DNA of 64,000 nucleotides, taken from NCBI GenBank assembly GCA_029962745.1, contig CM057162.1, forward strand, positions 13,576,026 to 13,640,025, written 5' to 3'. Under the pieces are notes generated by a model. It did not search any database and was not told the DNA's origin. It saw only the letters and a program-made list of their open reading frames with translations. Source of the stretch: Echinometra lucunter. Taxonomy: Eukaryota; Echinodermata; Echinoidea; Camarodonta; Echinometridae. This document shows, piece by piece, positions 44,140 to 56,531 of the stretch (positions are counted from its first letter, which is position 1; each line of letters starts with the position of its first letter). Position numbers and translations under genes: made by a program.

Positions 44140-45990
44140 TGGGGGATTGGGTGTCCGGACACATAACAAAAATGGAGCCTTCTTTTTTGTCTTGGGATTA
44201 AACAAAAACTATGCATTGATTTGTGCTAATCATCATCAATATTTGTTCTGTATAATATTGTCTAACAGTCTGTGCTCATACTCTTTAACACAACCATCTA
44301 TGATCTTGCCATCCTGCACCCCCCCCTCAAAAAAATAGTGTCAGACATTTGACAAATACTCAATGTTTAACTAATGAATTGACTTCAGCGTGGTGTCAAA
44401 GCTGCAACATGATCAAACTGATAAAAGAACTGCACATTGTCTACTTGTGTATCATTCCAACTGAAATACATGTTTTAAGTTTGACACCTATCTCTGCACC
44501 TTAAGTAAAGCCAATGTCATTTCGGCACCAACTTTTGTTTGTACTGTATAATCAGACCTACAACTTAACAAGAAGTTTAAACTGACTGCGGTCCTTTAAA
44601 ACTATGTGAGTTTCATCAGAACTGATGCCTGAATGTAGGCCTATGTTTTTTTGTTTTGTATGTACATAAAAATAATAGATGTCTAAATCATGCAGTATGT
44701 AAACACGACAAAAAACTAACTCCCCCATAATTCAAAATAGCTTAACTTTTTAATGAAGAAGTTTTGAGCAAAACAATTTGGGAGGAGTTTTCCTAGACTT
44801 ATTGACTAACTTTTGTTTGAAAATGAGATTGATCTGTCAAGTCATGCATGAGTGAGCAGACATTAAAGGCAAAAATGTCATTTTTCAAAATTGTGTACTT
44901 TACTAGAAGGAGCAAGATTGTTCTTATGAAAGATATAACTGGATACTTCTAGAAGATAGAAATTGATGCAAAAGGCTGGGAAATCTCTCAGAAAAGCAGA
45001 ATTAATCTCTGTGCTTCAACGAGCTGTTTGCCATTTTTAAGAGGAAATTCTCAGTTCTCACCAAGATTATTAACCTGTTGTAGAGGACCTTATCAACCCT
45101 TGGATTTTTAAAACCAGCTGCTTGTCATCATCGACTTTGTCTTCATGGACATTTAGCCCAGTTCAGTGACTGCTGATCGCACTTCACATTTATCATCATT
45201 TTCATCATCAACATTGTGGACTACAACTCAATCCTAAATGCACTGTGTTGCGCCAGCCACTGCACAATGCGAACGCATGCACAACTTCCATTCATGACAA
45301 AAAAATAAAAAATTCTTGTAAAATACCTGGCTTACGACAAAGGCTCTAATTGTTTTGATTTATGAAATATCATCACTGAGATCATTCGTAATCATGATCA
45401 TAGCGAAGTAATTATTCTTGTATCATCAAACATAATAATTTCAATAAAAATTGCTGGAACTATTTTGGAAACGAGTGATTGCTTTTATTTTCGAGCGGAG
45501 AGCACAATCCAAGTAATTATTTGCACCCCCTGATCTGACAAAAGGCTATATCATTGTCAGCAAGAAGGTTTGCTGTTGGCGATGGAATACCAAGCAAATT
45601 TACAAAGAATGGTTTGCTAATGGTATTTTGCCTAGAAAAATTAGGGTAATTATTTCACTTAAAAATAACTATTGAGTGTGGATATACAATATTATTTCAT
45701 TGATATGGACATAAAATCTGTAAGAATGGTATTTTGAGATGTAGGATGGGGGGGGGGGGATTGGCTGTCCGGACACGTAACAAAAATGAAGCCTTCTTTT
45801 TTGCCTTTGGATTAAACAAAAACTATGCATGGATTTGTGCTAATTATCTTCAATATTTGTTCGCTATAATATTGTCTAACAGTTTGTGTTAAAACATTTA
45901 AGAGATTTGCTTGTGAACTTTTTCAATTGGCTGTTTAAAATCGACTGTCCGGATATACAACCTGTCCGGACATCCAACAACTGGGTATAT
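44140..45990 (+). repeat. region with a repeated GTCCGGACA block
   Basis: A ~125-bp segment starting GTCCGGACACATAACAAAAA recurs at about 44152-44280 and 45766-45890, and TGTCCGGACA appears again near 45965. The duplication is also present in the other arm (61150-61300 and 59550-59660). Probably remnants of a small transposon family. No gene recognised in the stretch between. Confidence 0.55.
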
Positions 45991-47260
45991 ACAAAATTTT
46001 GAATCGGTCCCACTCATTGCATTCTGTGGTCAGGTGGTGGACATTGCCACTCGTAACGATCGGAGCCCAAGTCCAAAGACTTCAAACTATGAATTGGCCG
46101 TAATTTATGAACCAAATTAGCAGTAATTTGACAGCAAATTACTACTCGAGTACTCCAAAAAGCAACCAGAGTATTTTTATCTACTCGCCTCAAGTAGTAA
46201 AATCACTACTCGTGCCAGGCCTACCATGCCTACATAATACAATACGCCTACATATTAACACACACCAACCCTTCAGTAAATTACATTGTGAGCATATGAA
46301 ACATCGAATTATATATTTGATCATCTCGCCCAATTTTTTTGCTTTAAAAAACCATTAAGCAGTTATATAACGAGCAAGCGCAGCGAGCGAAGAAAAATAT
46401 ACCCTTTTTTCATTGTAGAAATGGTATTTCGTCACCGAAATATAAATATCTAAATAATCAATTCGATCCCCTGTGTGCTGAATATGAATCCGTTTTGTTA
46501 CCTCGCTCACCTTCCGAAACCATTCTGTTTTTATAAGTGAGCGAAGTAGACGACGCCCACTTCCCCCTTACACACAAGATATGTATATAGATATATATAC
46601 CATATATGTATGGAATCGTCAACAAAATACAATAGAATTTTTTGTAATTTTGTGAACCTCCTTGCATGCTACCCAAATATTATGATACTTTGCCAACTAG
46701 CTTCTGAAATATGATTGCTGTGCCCGAAATCATTTTGTGTCTAGCTTTTACTAGCGGGAGTAGCGGGCTGGCGAACGAACAGAAGGGAATTTTTGGTTTT
46801 TGTCTACTGAAAGGGCCCTTTTTAAGTAAACTTCTTGGAGTGAAATCCAGATGTGATTATTACTAATATGCTATGAGTGGAACAACAGCCGCCTTTAACA
46901 TCAGATTGAGACAAAAGATGCAAACTGATTCCTTTCATAAGAATAGTAATTAGGCCTAGCATTGGCATTGGTTAAATTACTTAAATGCTAGCGAGTGAAG
47001 CGACGGAGCAGTTCCCGATGTACCATTTTCCTTTTCCTTCTTTTCCCCTTCCTTTTCTCTTTCCTCCTCTTTTCTTTTCTCTTTTTTTTTTTTTTTGGCC
47101 TACTGTGCCCCCCTCCCCCTGTAGTTGTGCCACTGTGCTCCAGCATAATATTGCACAATCTTTGGAGTTTATATAAGAAGTACAGATCTATGGAAGATTG
47201 TCTTTTTTCCCCTGTTTGCTGGCTAGACGTAAATTTATATATTGGAACAAGTGATGGTGC
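45991..47260. other. no gene recognised
   Basis: Contains AT-rich and pyrimidine-rich tracts (47020-47100) and scattered GCGAGCGAAG-type motifs. ORFs here are low-complexity. Mirrored at 58167-59440. Confidence 0.4.
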
Positions 47261-47268
47261 CAATTAAG

Positions 47269-50200
47269 CAGGGTTGGCGGATTTAAATCACGTTGATTTA
47301 AATCATGATTTAAATCATGATATAAATCGCGATTTAAATCACCATGATTTTTTTAAAAAAATCATTGATTTAAATCACTTCCATTGAAACATGTAGAAAT
47401 CATTGACAAATTATTTGTTCAAGGCAGTTTCAATTTTTCAAATTAACTGAAAAACTTTGAATTAACTTTATATCAATTGAAAAACTTTGAATTAACTTTA
47501 TATCAACAAAAAAATTAACAAATCCTTTCTATCTACTTAAAACAAATTAAAATCAAGTCAATACATTACGTGAATCCTGTGTTTAAAAAATACCCCACCA
47601 GCTTATAACACAGGAACCCCATTGCCCTGCATGTTATGTCAATGGGAGGTCAGGTGGGGAATCTGAAACCCCAATTTCAGATTTTGGGAGAGCTTCAATT
47701 CTCTCGTTTAAACTGGGGTGGGGTTCATTTGACTGCTGATAAGGCCTTGCGTGTAAGTCAATGGGAACTCAAGTGGGGTATCGACACCCCATTTTCAGTT
47801 TTTGGGGAAAGTTGAGTTTTTCTCGTTTAAACTGGGGTGGGGTCGACTGCAGCTGCTGATAAGAGCCGAACAAACACCGCGCTGGAAACCGCAACAGGCC
47901 GATGAACAGCGTGGAGTGAGATTGCAGCTGTCCTCCTTACGTAATAGGATAAACAAACTATTAAGAGCTTCCTGGCTGAAAGTAATCTTGAAATAATGAC
48001 TTTGTATTATATTTGTTTTAGGACATTAGCATGTCGAAAAACGATTCAAAAATTTGATGAAGATCGAAATAAAATTTTGAACGATGCAAAATGACCCACA
48101 ATTGCCGAAATAACAGTAAGTTAAAAAAATCTCCCAGACAAGTTTTGAGCTTGCATAATAACCAAGCGCCGCCGCATAAGCCGAGCTCGGTTCTTGCCTC
48201 TTGTCATACATTTAGTCTCGTGCATGTCACAGCTCCACTATTTATTTTGTATTTGTTATACAAACATACACAAATATTGATGCTTGAGAAGTGTTTAAGA
48301 TCATGATTGCTTCTTTTTTATCAAGAAAAGGGTTACATGCATGAAAAATTAAATATGATTAAAAAAAAACAAATAGAAAAGAAAAAGATGGGATATGAAA
48401 TTAGTTTGCTCCTTATTTTGATCGGCCTATACTAGGTTAAAGAATTGTTATATCAACAACAACAAAATGATAATTGTGTTATTTTCATTTGTTTAGCAAG
48501 AAATTGTAACTCTGTTATATTCGATGAAATTAGAAATATGAAATGCAGTAGAAACTCATTACAAAGTCCTTCACTATCTCCAACATGTAAATGTTATTCT
48601 TATTCAAGATTTTTGTGACATCAAACTTATCATGCAATTCACTGTTTCACCTATCAAAAAAGAAGAGTAAAACACAATACAATTAATTAAATATATAGAT
48701 GGAATAATAAGACAGAGAGAGAAAGGATTTCGAAATTTCAATATTACACTTACAGTCAAATCTATATATTGAAATTGTTTTAGTCTAATGGCAAAAAAAT
48801 TCAGGCATGAAACCATCACGGATACAAATGCACCCTCACTGCATTGTGAAAGAAAACAGTTCCGGACTCACATGTTTATGATACCTCTCTCTCTCTCTCC
48901 CTCTGCCTGGCCGTATGAAGGTCACTTCTCCTTGGGGGGGAAGGTGGATTATCTGGGAGAGTGTGTGGTTGTTTACTTAAGGATTACCATTCCTGCTGAT
49001 ATCGGGATGGGGGGGGGGCAGTGAGAGAAGCTTGGAATTTGAAATTGGGGTGTCAGAGGAGATCTGTTTTTAAACACAAATTTTCGTAATGAAAATCGGC
49101 TGATTCCTTAAAAATTGAGATTTGTGTTGTCAACAATTACTCCATTTTGTGTAAATGTCAAGTTTTTCTTCTGAAATTTTACATTCTTTGTCAGTTATTA
49201 ATAGTGAAACAAGTTTCTTATCTATTTGTTATCATTTATCACACAATCCAAGACTTTTCAGAGAGCAGTAGTGTATAAAATATAATAAGTAAAAGTCAAT
49301 GACAAAAGGTTTGTTGGCAGTTTTCCAGTTTTGATCCTTCACAGTTATACGTCTATCATGTGAAATTTTAAAAAAAATCAACTAATCAACAGATTCCACA
49401 TGCTTATTTCTTCTTGTTACATTTATCATACAATTAACATAATGTAGTACAGTCACAATTTGACTGTTGAAAAAAGCTTTCTCATATACCTTTTAAGTCA
49501 CTAGCTCATTTTATGTTCAGTGCTATGGAAGTTTTGTATTTGCATGTAGCAATGGAAAGAGGATCTATAAAAACAATTTGCAAAATTCAAAATAAACTTT
49601 TAAAACTACATTTAATTCTTAAGATGTAGGTACTTTCATGTAAGTTACAATCAATTACAGTTGTAAGTTGTGTCTGCTTTAAAATACAATACTTCTTTTT
49701 GTAATACATAAGCAGTTTTGCTGGTTTTATCCTTTTAGTCAAACTTACAGTTGTATAGGGTCAAAAGTTTTTTTTTTCCTACTTCATGTATCAAACAGAT
49801 TTTTAGAGAACATATGAATAAGAATTGTAGATTAATGTAAAAATCACAGTAACATAATGTAGTGTAGTCACCCTTTGACTAAGCTGTCTCTTATATTGGT
49901 CTCCAACAATCTCTATCTGTAGCAATGGATGAGCTTTAATACAAATTTGTAAAACTGTCACAAAGCTGTTGAGTGCACATTTAGATACAATTTTCACTGA
50001 GGAGTGTCTGGAGATTTCCTCTGGGATTTTTTTTAAATACTGAGTGGAAATTCACAGAAGGGAATATTCTCTACTCACTGGGAATTCCTTATGGAAGTTT
50101 CCTTCATAGCCCTACATGTATGTATGATAGAATTAAGTTCATATACATGATTGCACAAATTGATTTTTATTTGCCCATTTTGACTAGATTTAATTACAAA

Positions 50201-50425
50201 TCATTATGGTTAAGAAAAATATTAGGATTGAAATGTGTGATAACATTAAAATTGATGTCATTTTAGGGTGAGGTCTTTTGGTATTTAAGCTTTTTTTCGA
50301 ATGAACTTTAAAAAAATATTAAAAAAAATTAAAAATCTGATTAAAATAAAAAAAATCTGATTTAAATTTTAAAAATCCGATTTTTTTTATTTTTGTAACA
50401 AAAATAAAAAAAATCGCCAACCCTG
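47269..50425. mobile_element. hAT-like non-autonomous element (left arm, occupied by a nested element)
   Basis: The inverted ends CAGGGTTGGCG(G)ATTT and AAATCGCCAACCCTG are flanked by a perfect 8-bp duplication CAATTAAG at 47261-47268 and 50426-50433. CAGGG-type ends and an 8-bp duplication are hallmarks of hAT. The left subterminal region is packed with ATTTAAATCA palindromes. The interior is non-coding. The mirrored element at 56532-58158 is 1627 bp; the extra ~1.5 kb here is the CATTACG element at 47564-49091. Confidence 0.85.
47564..49091. mobile_element. CATTACG-ended transposon, shorter copy nested in the hAT-like element
   Basis: Starts CATTACGTGAATCCTGTG and ends TTTTCGTAATG. The mirrored arm reads straight through the insertion point (CAAGTCAATA joined to AAATCGGCTG), so the boundaries are exact to within one or two bases. 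It is inverted relative to, and an internally deleted version of, the element at 30962-33108; the deletion junction is near 48190. Confidence 0.85.
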
Positions 50426-50899
50426 CAATTAAGTGTTGAGATATCTACTGTAACTTAAGACAGTACGGTGGCATTTGACATGCAATGGTGCATAACGTGC
50501 CGAGTATGCGTATGCGCTGCACAAGAAGTGCATGACGAAGTCGCAAAGGTGAAAGCACCAGGCTGCGAGCCTGCTAGATGTCGACCTAGTTCACGAAGGA
50601 GTTTAAATTTTGGACAACTCACCCGAGAGACAACTCAGTCACCCTGAGACCGCTCACCCTCGGTTCAGCAAGGGCGAGTTGTCTCACATTTTGTAGGGTC
50701 AGGGAAAAATGTTTCACCAAAAAGTCTCAAATTATGCTAAAATTATGCTAAATTGTGTCAAATTATGCAAAGCATAATGCCAGATGCTGAAGCGGTCAAA
50801 ATTATGCCAAAAAGCATAATTGTGCCAACTCTGGCAACTATGCTACATAATAGGCCTAAATAAGGAGGAAACTCACGGAAACATATTTTATGTCAAGTG

Positions 50900-51252
50900 G
50901 AACAAAACATTAGTTAAACATTGAATTAAAAGGGTAATAAAGTGTTTTCAGGGGAGTAAGACCAAGGACTCCTTGGTAAGATGAACAAAAAATACATGCA
51001 AAAAAGAGCCCCCGTCATCACAAAAAGAGCCTCTGATTGAAAGCTGACAGGGGCTCTTTTTTGTTAGGTTTTTGGAAAAAGAGCCCCCGTGGAAAAAAAT
51101 TGATTTTAGGGTTGATGCGTGTGGCTGTATACACTGCCTTCCAATAAAAGGCGGCTTGCCGATCTAATTCTAAACCATCCCCACGGACAGGCGTGTGCAG
51201 AAAAACATTGCATGCTATTGACAGTATCGCTGTATTCAATTGGATATTAAAA
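50900..51252. other. no gene recognised
   Basis: Contains short direct repeats of AAAAAGAGCCCC(T/C)G (51002-51090). The open frame on the minus strand is repeat-derived. Mirrored at about 55706-56060. Confidence 0.4.
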
Positions 51253-51380
51253 CTTATCGACAGTGCGACAACATGATTTATGTCAATCAGTCTGCAGGAT
51301 TTAGATCTATTAGATCTAGCTTGACGTTAGATCTAAACCCTGCAGACTGATTGACATCATGTTGTCGCACTGTCGATAAG
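51253..51380. mobile_element. 128-bp near-perfect foldback element
   Basis: CTTATCGACAGTGCGACAAC is mirrored by GTTGTCGCACTGTCGATAAG, and the stem goes on through TGTCAATCAGTCTGCAGG/CCTGCAGACTGATTGACA to AGATCT pairs around a short loop. Only a four-base bulge (TTTA) interrupts it. Mirrored at 55578-55705. Confidence 0.85.
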
Positions 51381-51671
51381 GTTTTATAGCCATTCTGATT
51401 GGTTGAATCTTTGTTGTCATTGTCATTACATGTCTTTAGTTGTAGCGTCACGTGGTTTTCATTCGGACCTCTTTCACTATGATCGGTATTCGTTTGCTTT
51501 ATTTTTTTATTTTTAATTTTTTTTTGCTAAATTCAAATACTCAAAACGGGAAAATAATTTAATCAATTTTGTTAAAAACTTTCGGAAAGTGTAACCTCTG
51601 AGTCATAAAATTGTAAAGAAAAAAAAAAACGTTTCCAGTCGTTTCCAATAGAGTCGGGCTAACTCGGACTC

Positions 51672-51845
51672 GGGGCCAAGTTGTCCCAGCATGAATATGT
51701 TTTCATGAAATATTTTTATGGTTAGGGTTAGAGTTTAGGGTTAGGGTTAGGTTTTAGGGTTAGGGATATGGTTATGGTTATGGTAGGATTTAGTATTAGG
51801 GTTAGGGTTAAGTTTAGGATATATATGCCGGGACAACTCAGCCCC
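51672..51845. mobile_element. MITE with telomere-like internal repeats, fused to a truncated LRR exon
   Basis: GGGGCCAAGTTGTCCCAGCAT at the left is mirrored by ATGCCGGGACAACTCAGCCCC at the right. The interior (51718-51818) is degenerate GGTTAG/TTAGGG repeats mixed with GGTTAT. LRR-exon homology begins a few bases to the right, so the element probably replaced the 5' part of that exon. Mirrored at 55102-55274. Confidence 0.7.
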
Positions 51846-51851
51846 ACTATT

Positions 51852-51936
51852 AAACCAGACTCAACTGTATCTTCGGGGAAGAAATCCTAGTGAAGAGTTC
51901 TACTCTACATTGAAAGCAAAGGCATCAACCCTGAAG
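51852..51936 (+). pseudogene. truncated LRR exon
   Basis: The 3' half of an LRR exon homologous to 52924-53091 (SEEFYSTLKAKASTLK-type sequence), keeping the CTGAAG|gtacat donor but no acceptor. A small frame change lies near the middle. The following intron is conserved with that of the next unit. Mirrored at 55011-55095. Confidence 0.75.
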
Positions 51937-52810
51937 GTACATGTGTGTATTGTACTTCATTGCAATGCCATAATGAGTACTAATAAAGACAAATGCAATG
52001 ACTTTTATTACTATGATATTTTACTTCTTTATGTAGTTATGGAATCTGCTATTATGATTTATATTGAATTTGTAGTTCAAGTACACAGAGGAATGTAATA
52101 TGAAGAGTTTGTTACATACATCTATACTGTGCATGGCTTACAGATTATTGCATTGAACCTCTTCTCTATCATGTAAACTTCACCTTCAGATGATGACTGC
52201 ATATAAATGTAATTTGGTTGAAATAGAAGTTTTTTTCCTTTAAATTCAACCCTTTGGGCGGGGGGGGGGGGGGGGGGGAGGGGTGCAGGAATTGGGTGTT
52301 AAAGGGAAATTTGATAAATGCAAAATTAAAATCTAATTAGATACTTTTGATTAACTGATTACCAGATACAATTTAGATGCCACTGTGTGAATGAAATGGA
52401 GTTTTAACCTTGATGAGGTAACGGTATAATGGAAATGCAATTTAATTATTACATAGGATAGACTCTACATGAAAATATTTTATTTGAATTGGCCTTCAGT
52501 AAAAACAGAGGACCAATTTCTTCATTTTTATTTCTTTAAATCTACATAAGGTAAAAACAATCTGTATGGTACGCAGGTGTGTGGGTTTTTTTTTTCAGGG
52601 GGGAAGGGAGGTGAAGAGCTCTCAGTGGTTAACTGTAGGTTCAGTAAACAGTACACTAGAAAGCAGAATGAAGCATATGATCCTTCCTTTTTTGAAAATG
52701 CACAGATATATTTATAATGAAATACCTTGAGTTGTAAATGTAGTATTGGTATGCCAAGGATATAAGGAAAGTACAAAGAAAAGACAAATCAACACAAATA
52801 GTTCATTTTT
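51937..52810 (+). repeat. LRR-intron repeat unit
   Basis: Intron sequence matching that after the next LRR exon (53092-53820) and the unit at 14395-15032, including a long G-run at 52260-52279. The three copies are evidence for amplification of an exon-plus-intron unit in NLR genes. Confidence 0.65.
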
Positions 52811-52923
52811 TTGTTTATCCAGTCAAGATACAGCTCTTATGAGCAGAGCCATCAGCATTTAATAATTTAATGAAACATTCATTTTTCTTGATTTCCTCCT
52901 CCTTTAATTCACCATCTGTCCAG

Positions 52924-53091
52924 GTCCAGAACCTATGGCTAACTAATGTCGAGTGTCCAACACCAGCCTCATCACAGAATCTAGCAAAAGCACTATGTTC
53001 CATGCCAAACCTGACTCAACTGCATCTTTCGGCAATGGATCCTAGTGAAGAGTTCTACTCTACATTGAAAGCAAAGGCATCAACCCTGAAG
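52924..53091 (+). CDS. LRR exon of an NLR-type gene
   Basis: A 168-base phase 0-0 exon encodes 56 residues containing VQNLWLTNVECPTPASSQNL, then AKALCSMPNLTQLHLSAM and EEFYSTLKAKASTLK, the L..AL..MPNLT.L.LS pattern of RI-type LRRs used as the sensing region of NLRs. Borders are cctttaattcaccatctgtccag|GTC and AAG|gtacat. It has the same length and phase as the exon at 13271-13438 but is clearly divergent in sequence. No NACHT exon lies on the same strand within 10 kb, so it is either a stranded 3' part of a gene cut by the assembly or a lone exon. Confidence 0.8.
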
Positions 53092-53820
53092 GTACATGTA
53101 TGTATTGTATTTCATTGCAATGCCCTAAGGAGTACTAATAAAGACAAATGCAATGACTTTTATTACTATGATATGTTACTTATTTATGTTGTTATGGAAC
53201 CTGCTATTATGATTTATATTGATATTGTAGTTCAAGTACACACAGGAATGTAATATGGAGAGTTTGTTACATACATGAATACTGCGCATGGCTTACAGAT
53301 TTTTGCATTGAACCTCTTCTCTATCATGTTAATGTCATTTTCAGATAATGACTGCATATAAATGTAATTTGGTTGTAATAGAAGTTTTTTGCTTTAAATT
53401 CAGCCCTTTGGAGGGGGGGGGGGGGGGGGGGAAGGGGAGGAGGAATTAGGTGTTAAAGGGAAATTTGATAAATGCAAAATTAAAATGTAATTTAAAAGAT
53501 ACTCCTGATTACCTGATTACCAGATACAATTTAGATGGCACTGTGCGAATGAAATGGAGGTTTAACCTTGATGAGGTAATGGTATTATGGAAACGCGATT
53601 TAATTATTACATAGCATATATGAAAATATCTTATTTGAATTGGCCTTCAGTAATAACAGAGGCCCAATTTCTTCATTTTTATTTCTTTAAATTTACATAA
53701 GGTCAAAACAATCTGTATGGTACACAGGTGTTTTGGGTTTTTTTTTTTTAGGGGGAAGGTGAAGGAGCTCTCAATGGTTAACCCTATGTTCAGTAAACAG
53801 TACACTAGAAAGGAGAATGA

Positions 53821-54320
53821 NNNNNNNNNNNNNNNNNNNNNNNNNNNNNNNNNNNNNNNNNNNNNNNNNNNNNNNNNNNNNNNNNNNNNNNNNNNNNNNN
53901 NNNNNNNNNNNNNNNNNNNNNNNNNNNNNNNNNNNNNNNNNNNNNNNNNNNNNNNNNNNNNNNNNNNNNNNNNNNNNNNNNNNNNNNNNNNNNNNNNNNN
54001 NNNNNNNNNNNNNNNNNNNNNNNNNNNNNNNNNNNNNNNNNNNNNNNNNNNNNNNNNNNNNNNNNNNNNNNNNNNNNNNNNNNNNNNNNNNNNNNNNNNN
54101 NNNNNNNNNNNNNNNNNNNNNNNNNNNNNNNNNNNNNNNNNNNNNNNNNNNNNNNNNNNNNNNNNNNNNNNNNNNNNNNNNNNNNNNNNNNNNNNNNNNN
54201 NNNNNNNNNNNNNNNNNNNNNNNNNNNNNNNNNNNNNNNNNNNNNNNNNNNNNNNNNNNNNNNNNNNNNNNNNNNNNNNNNNNNNNNNNNNNNNNNNNNN
54301 NNNNNNNNNNNNNNNNNNNN
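53821..54320. other. assembly gap, 500 N
   Basis: Exactly 500 N, lying at the centre of the large inverted repeat. Confidence 0.99.
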
Positions 54321-55010
54321 ACTGAGAGCTCTTCACCTCCCCTCCCCCCTCAAAAAAAAAACCCCACACACCTGCGTACCATACAGATTGTTTTTACCTT
54401 ATGTAGATTTAAAGAAATAAAAATGAAGAAATTGGTCCTCTGTTTTTACTGAAGGCCAATTCAAATAAAATATTTTCATGTAGAGTCTATCCTATGTAAT
54501 AATTAAATTGCATTTCCATTATACCGTTACCTCATCAAGGTTAAAACTCCATTTCATTCACACAGTGGCATCTAAATTGTATCTGGTAATCATTTAATCA
54601 AAAGTATCTAATTAGATTTTAATTTTGCATTTATCAAATTTCCCTTTAACACCCAATTCCTGCACCCCTCCCCCCCCCCCCCCCCCCGCCCAAAGGGTTG
54701 AATTTAAAGGAAAAAAACTTCTATTTCAACCAAATTACATTTATATGCAGTCATCATCTGAAGGTGAAGTTTACATGATAGAGAAGAGGTTCAATGCAAT
54801 AATCTGTAAGCCATGCACAGTATAGATGTATATAACAAACTCTTCATATTACATTCCTCTGTGTACTTGAACTACAAAATCAATATAAATCATAATAGCA
54901 GATTCCATAACAACATAAAGAAGTAAAATATCATAGTAATAAAAGTCATTGCATTTGTCTTTATTAGTACTCATTATGGCATTGCAATGAAGTACAATAC
55001 ACACATGTAC

Positions 55011-55095
55011 CTTCAGGGTTGATGCCTTTGCTTTCAATGTAGAGTAGAACTCTTCACTAGGATTTCTTCCCCGAAGATACAGTTGAGTCTGGTTT
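55011..55095 (-). pseudogene. truncated LRR exon (right arm)
   Basis: Mirror of 51852-51936 with the same donor and the same missing 5' part. Confidence 0.75.
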
Positions 55096-55101
55096 AATAG
55101 T

Positions 55102-55274
55102 GGGGCTGAGTTGTCCCGGCATATATATCCTAAGCTTAACCCTAACCCTAATACTAAATCCTACCATAACCATAACCGTATCCCTAACCCTAAACCTAAC
55201 CCTAACCCTAAACTCTAACCCTAACCATAAAAATACTTCATGAAAACATATTCATGCTGGGACAACTTGGCCCC
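55102..55274. mobile_element. MITE with telomere-like repeats (right arm)
   Basis: Mirror of 51672-51845, reading CCCTAA on the plus strand. Confidence 0.7.
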
Positions 55275-55577
55275 GAGTCCGAGTTAGCCCGACTCTACTG
55301 GAAACGACTGGAAACGACTGGAAACGTTTTTTTTTTTTCTTTACAATTTTACGACTCAGAGGTTACACTTTCCGAAAGCTTTTAACAAAATTGATTAAAT
55401 TATTTTCCCGTTTTGAGTATTTGAATTTAGCAAAAAAAATTTAAAAATAAAAAAAATAAAGCAAACGAATAGCGATCATAGTGAAAGAGGTCCGAATGAA
55501 AACCACGTGACGCTACAACTAAAGACATGTAATGACAATGACGACAAAGATTCAACCAATCAGAATGGCTATAAAAC

Positions 55578-55705
55578 CTTATCGACAGTGCGACAACATG
55601 ATGTCAATCAGTCTGCAGGGTTTAGATCTAACGTCAAGCTAGATCTAATAGATCTAAATCCTGCAGACTGATTGACATAAATCATGTTGTCGCACTGTCG
55701 ATAAG
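55578..55705. mobile_element. 128-bp foldback element (right arm)
   Basis: Mirror of 51253-51380. The stem is retained. Confidence 0.85.
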
Positions 55706-56531
55706 TTTTAATATCCAATTGAATACAGCGATACTGTCAATAGCATGCAATGTTTTTCTGCACATGCCTGTCCGTGGGGATGGTTTAGAATTAGATCGGC
55801 AAGCCGCCTTTTATTGGAAGGCAGTGTATACAGCCACACGCATCAACCCTAAAATCAATTTTTTTCCACGGGGGCTCTTTTTCCAAAAACCTAACAAAAA
55901 AGAGCCCCTGTCAGCTTTCAATCAGAGGCTCTTTTTGTGATGACGGGGGCTCTTTTTTGCATGTATTTTTTGTTCATCTTACCAAGGAGTCCTTGGTCTT
56001 ACTCCCCTGAAAACACTTTATTACCTTTTAATTCAATGTTTAACTAATGTTTTGTTCCACTTGACATAAAATATGTTTCCGCGAGTTTCCTCCTTATTTA
56101 GGCCTATTATGTAGCATAGTTGCCAGAGTTGGCACAATTATGCTTTTTGGCATAATTTTGACCGCTTCAGCATCTGGCATTATGCTTTGCATAATTTGAC
56201 ACAATTTAGCATAATTTTAGCATAATTTGAGACTTTTTGGTGAAACATTTTTCCCTGACCCTACAAAATGTGAGACAACTCGCCCTTGCTGAACCGAGGG
56301 TGAGCGGTCTCGGGGTGACTGAGTTGTCTCTCGGGTGAGTTGTCCAAAATTTAAACTCCTTCGTGAACTAGGTCGACGTCTAGCAGGCTCGCAGCCTGGT
56401 GCTTTCACCTTTGCGACTTCGTCACGCACTTCTTGTGCTGCGCATACGCATACTCGGCACGTTATGCACCATTGCATGTCAAATGCCACCGTACTGTCTT
56501 AAGTTACAGCAGGTATCTCAACACTTAATTG

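Noticed and set aside
46988..47267. Lysine- and phenylalanine-rich ORFs on both strands
   Set aside because: Translation of a pyrimidine/purine tract; mirrored in the other arm and open in opposite strands.
51718..51818. True telomere or chromosome fusion point
   Set aside because: The repeats are degenerate, about 100 bp long and enclosed by the inverted ends of a MITE.
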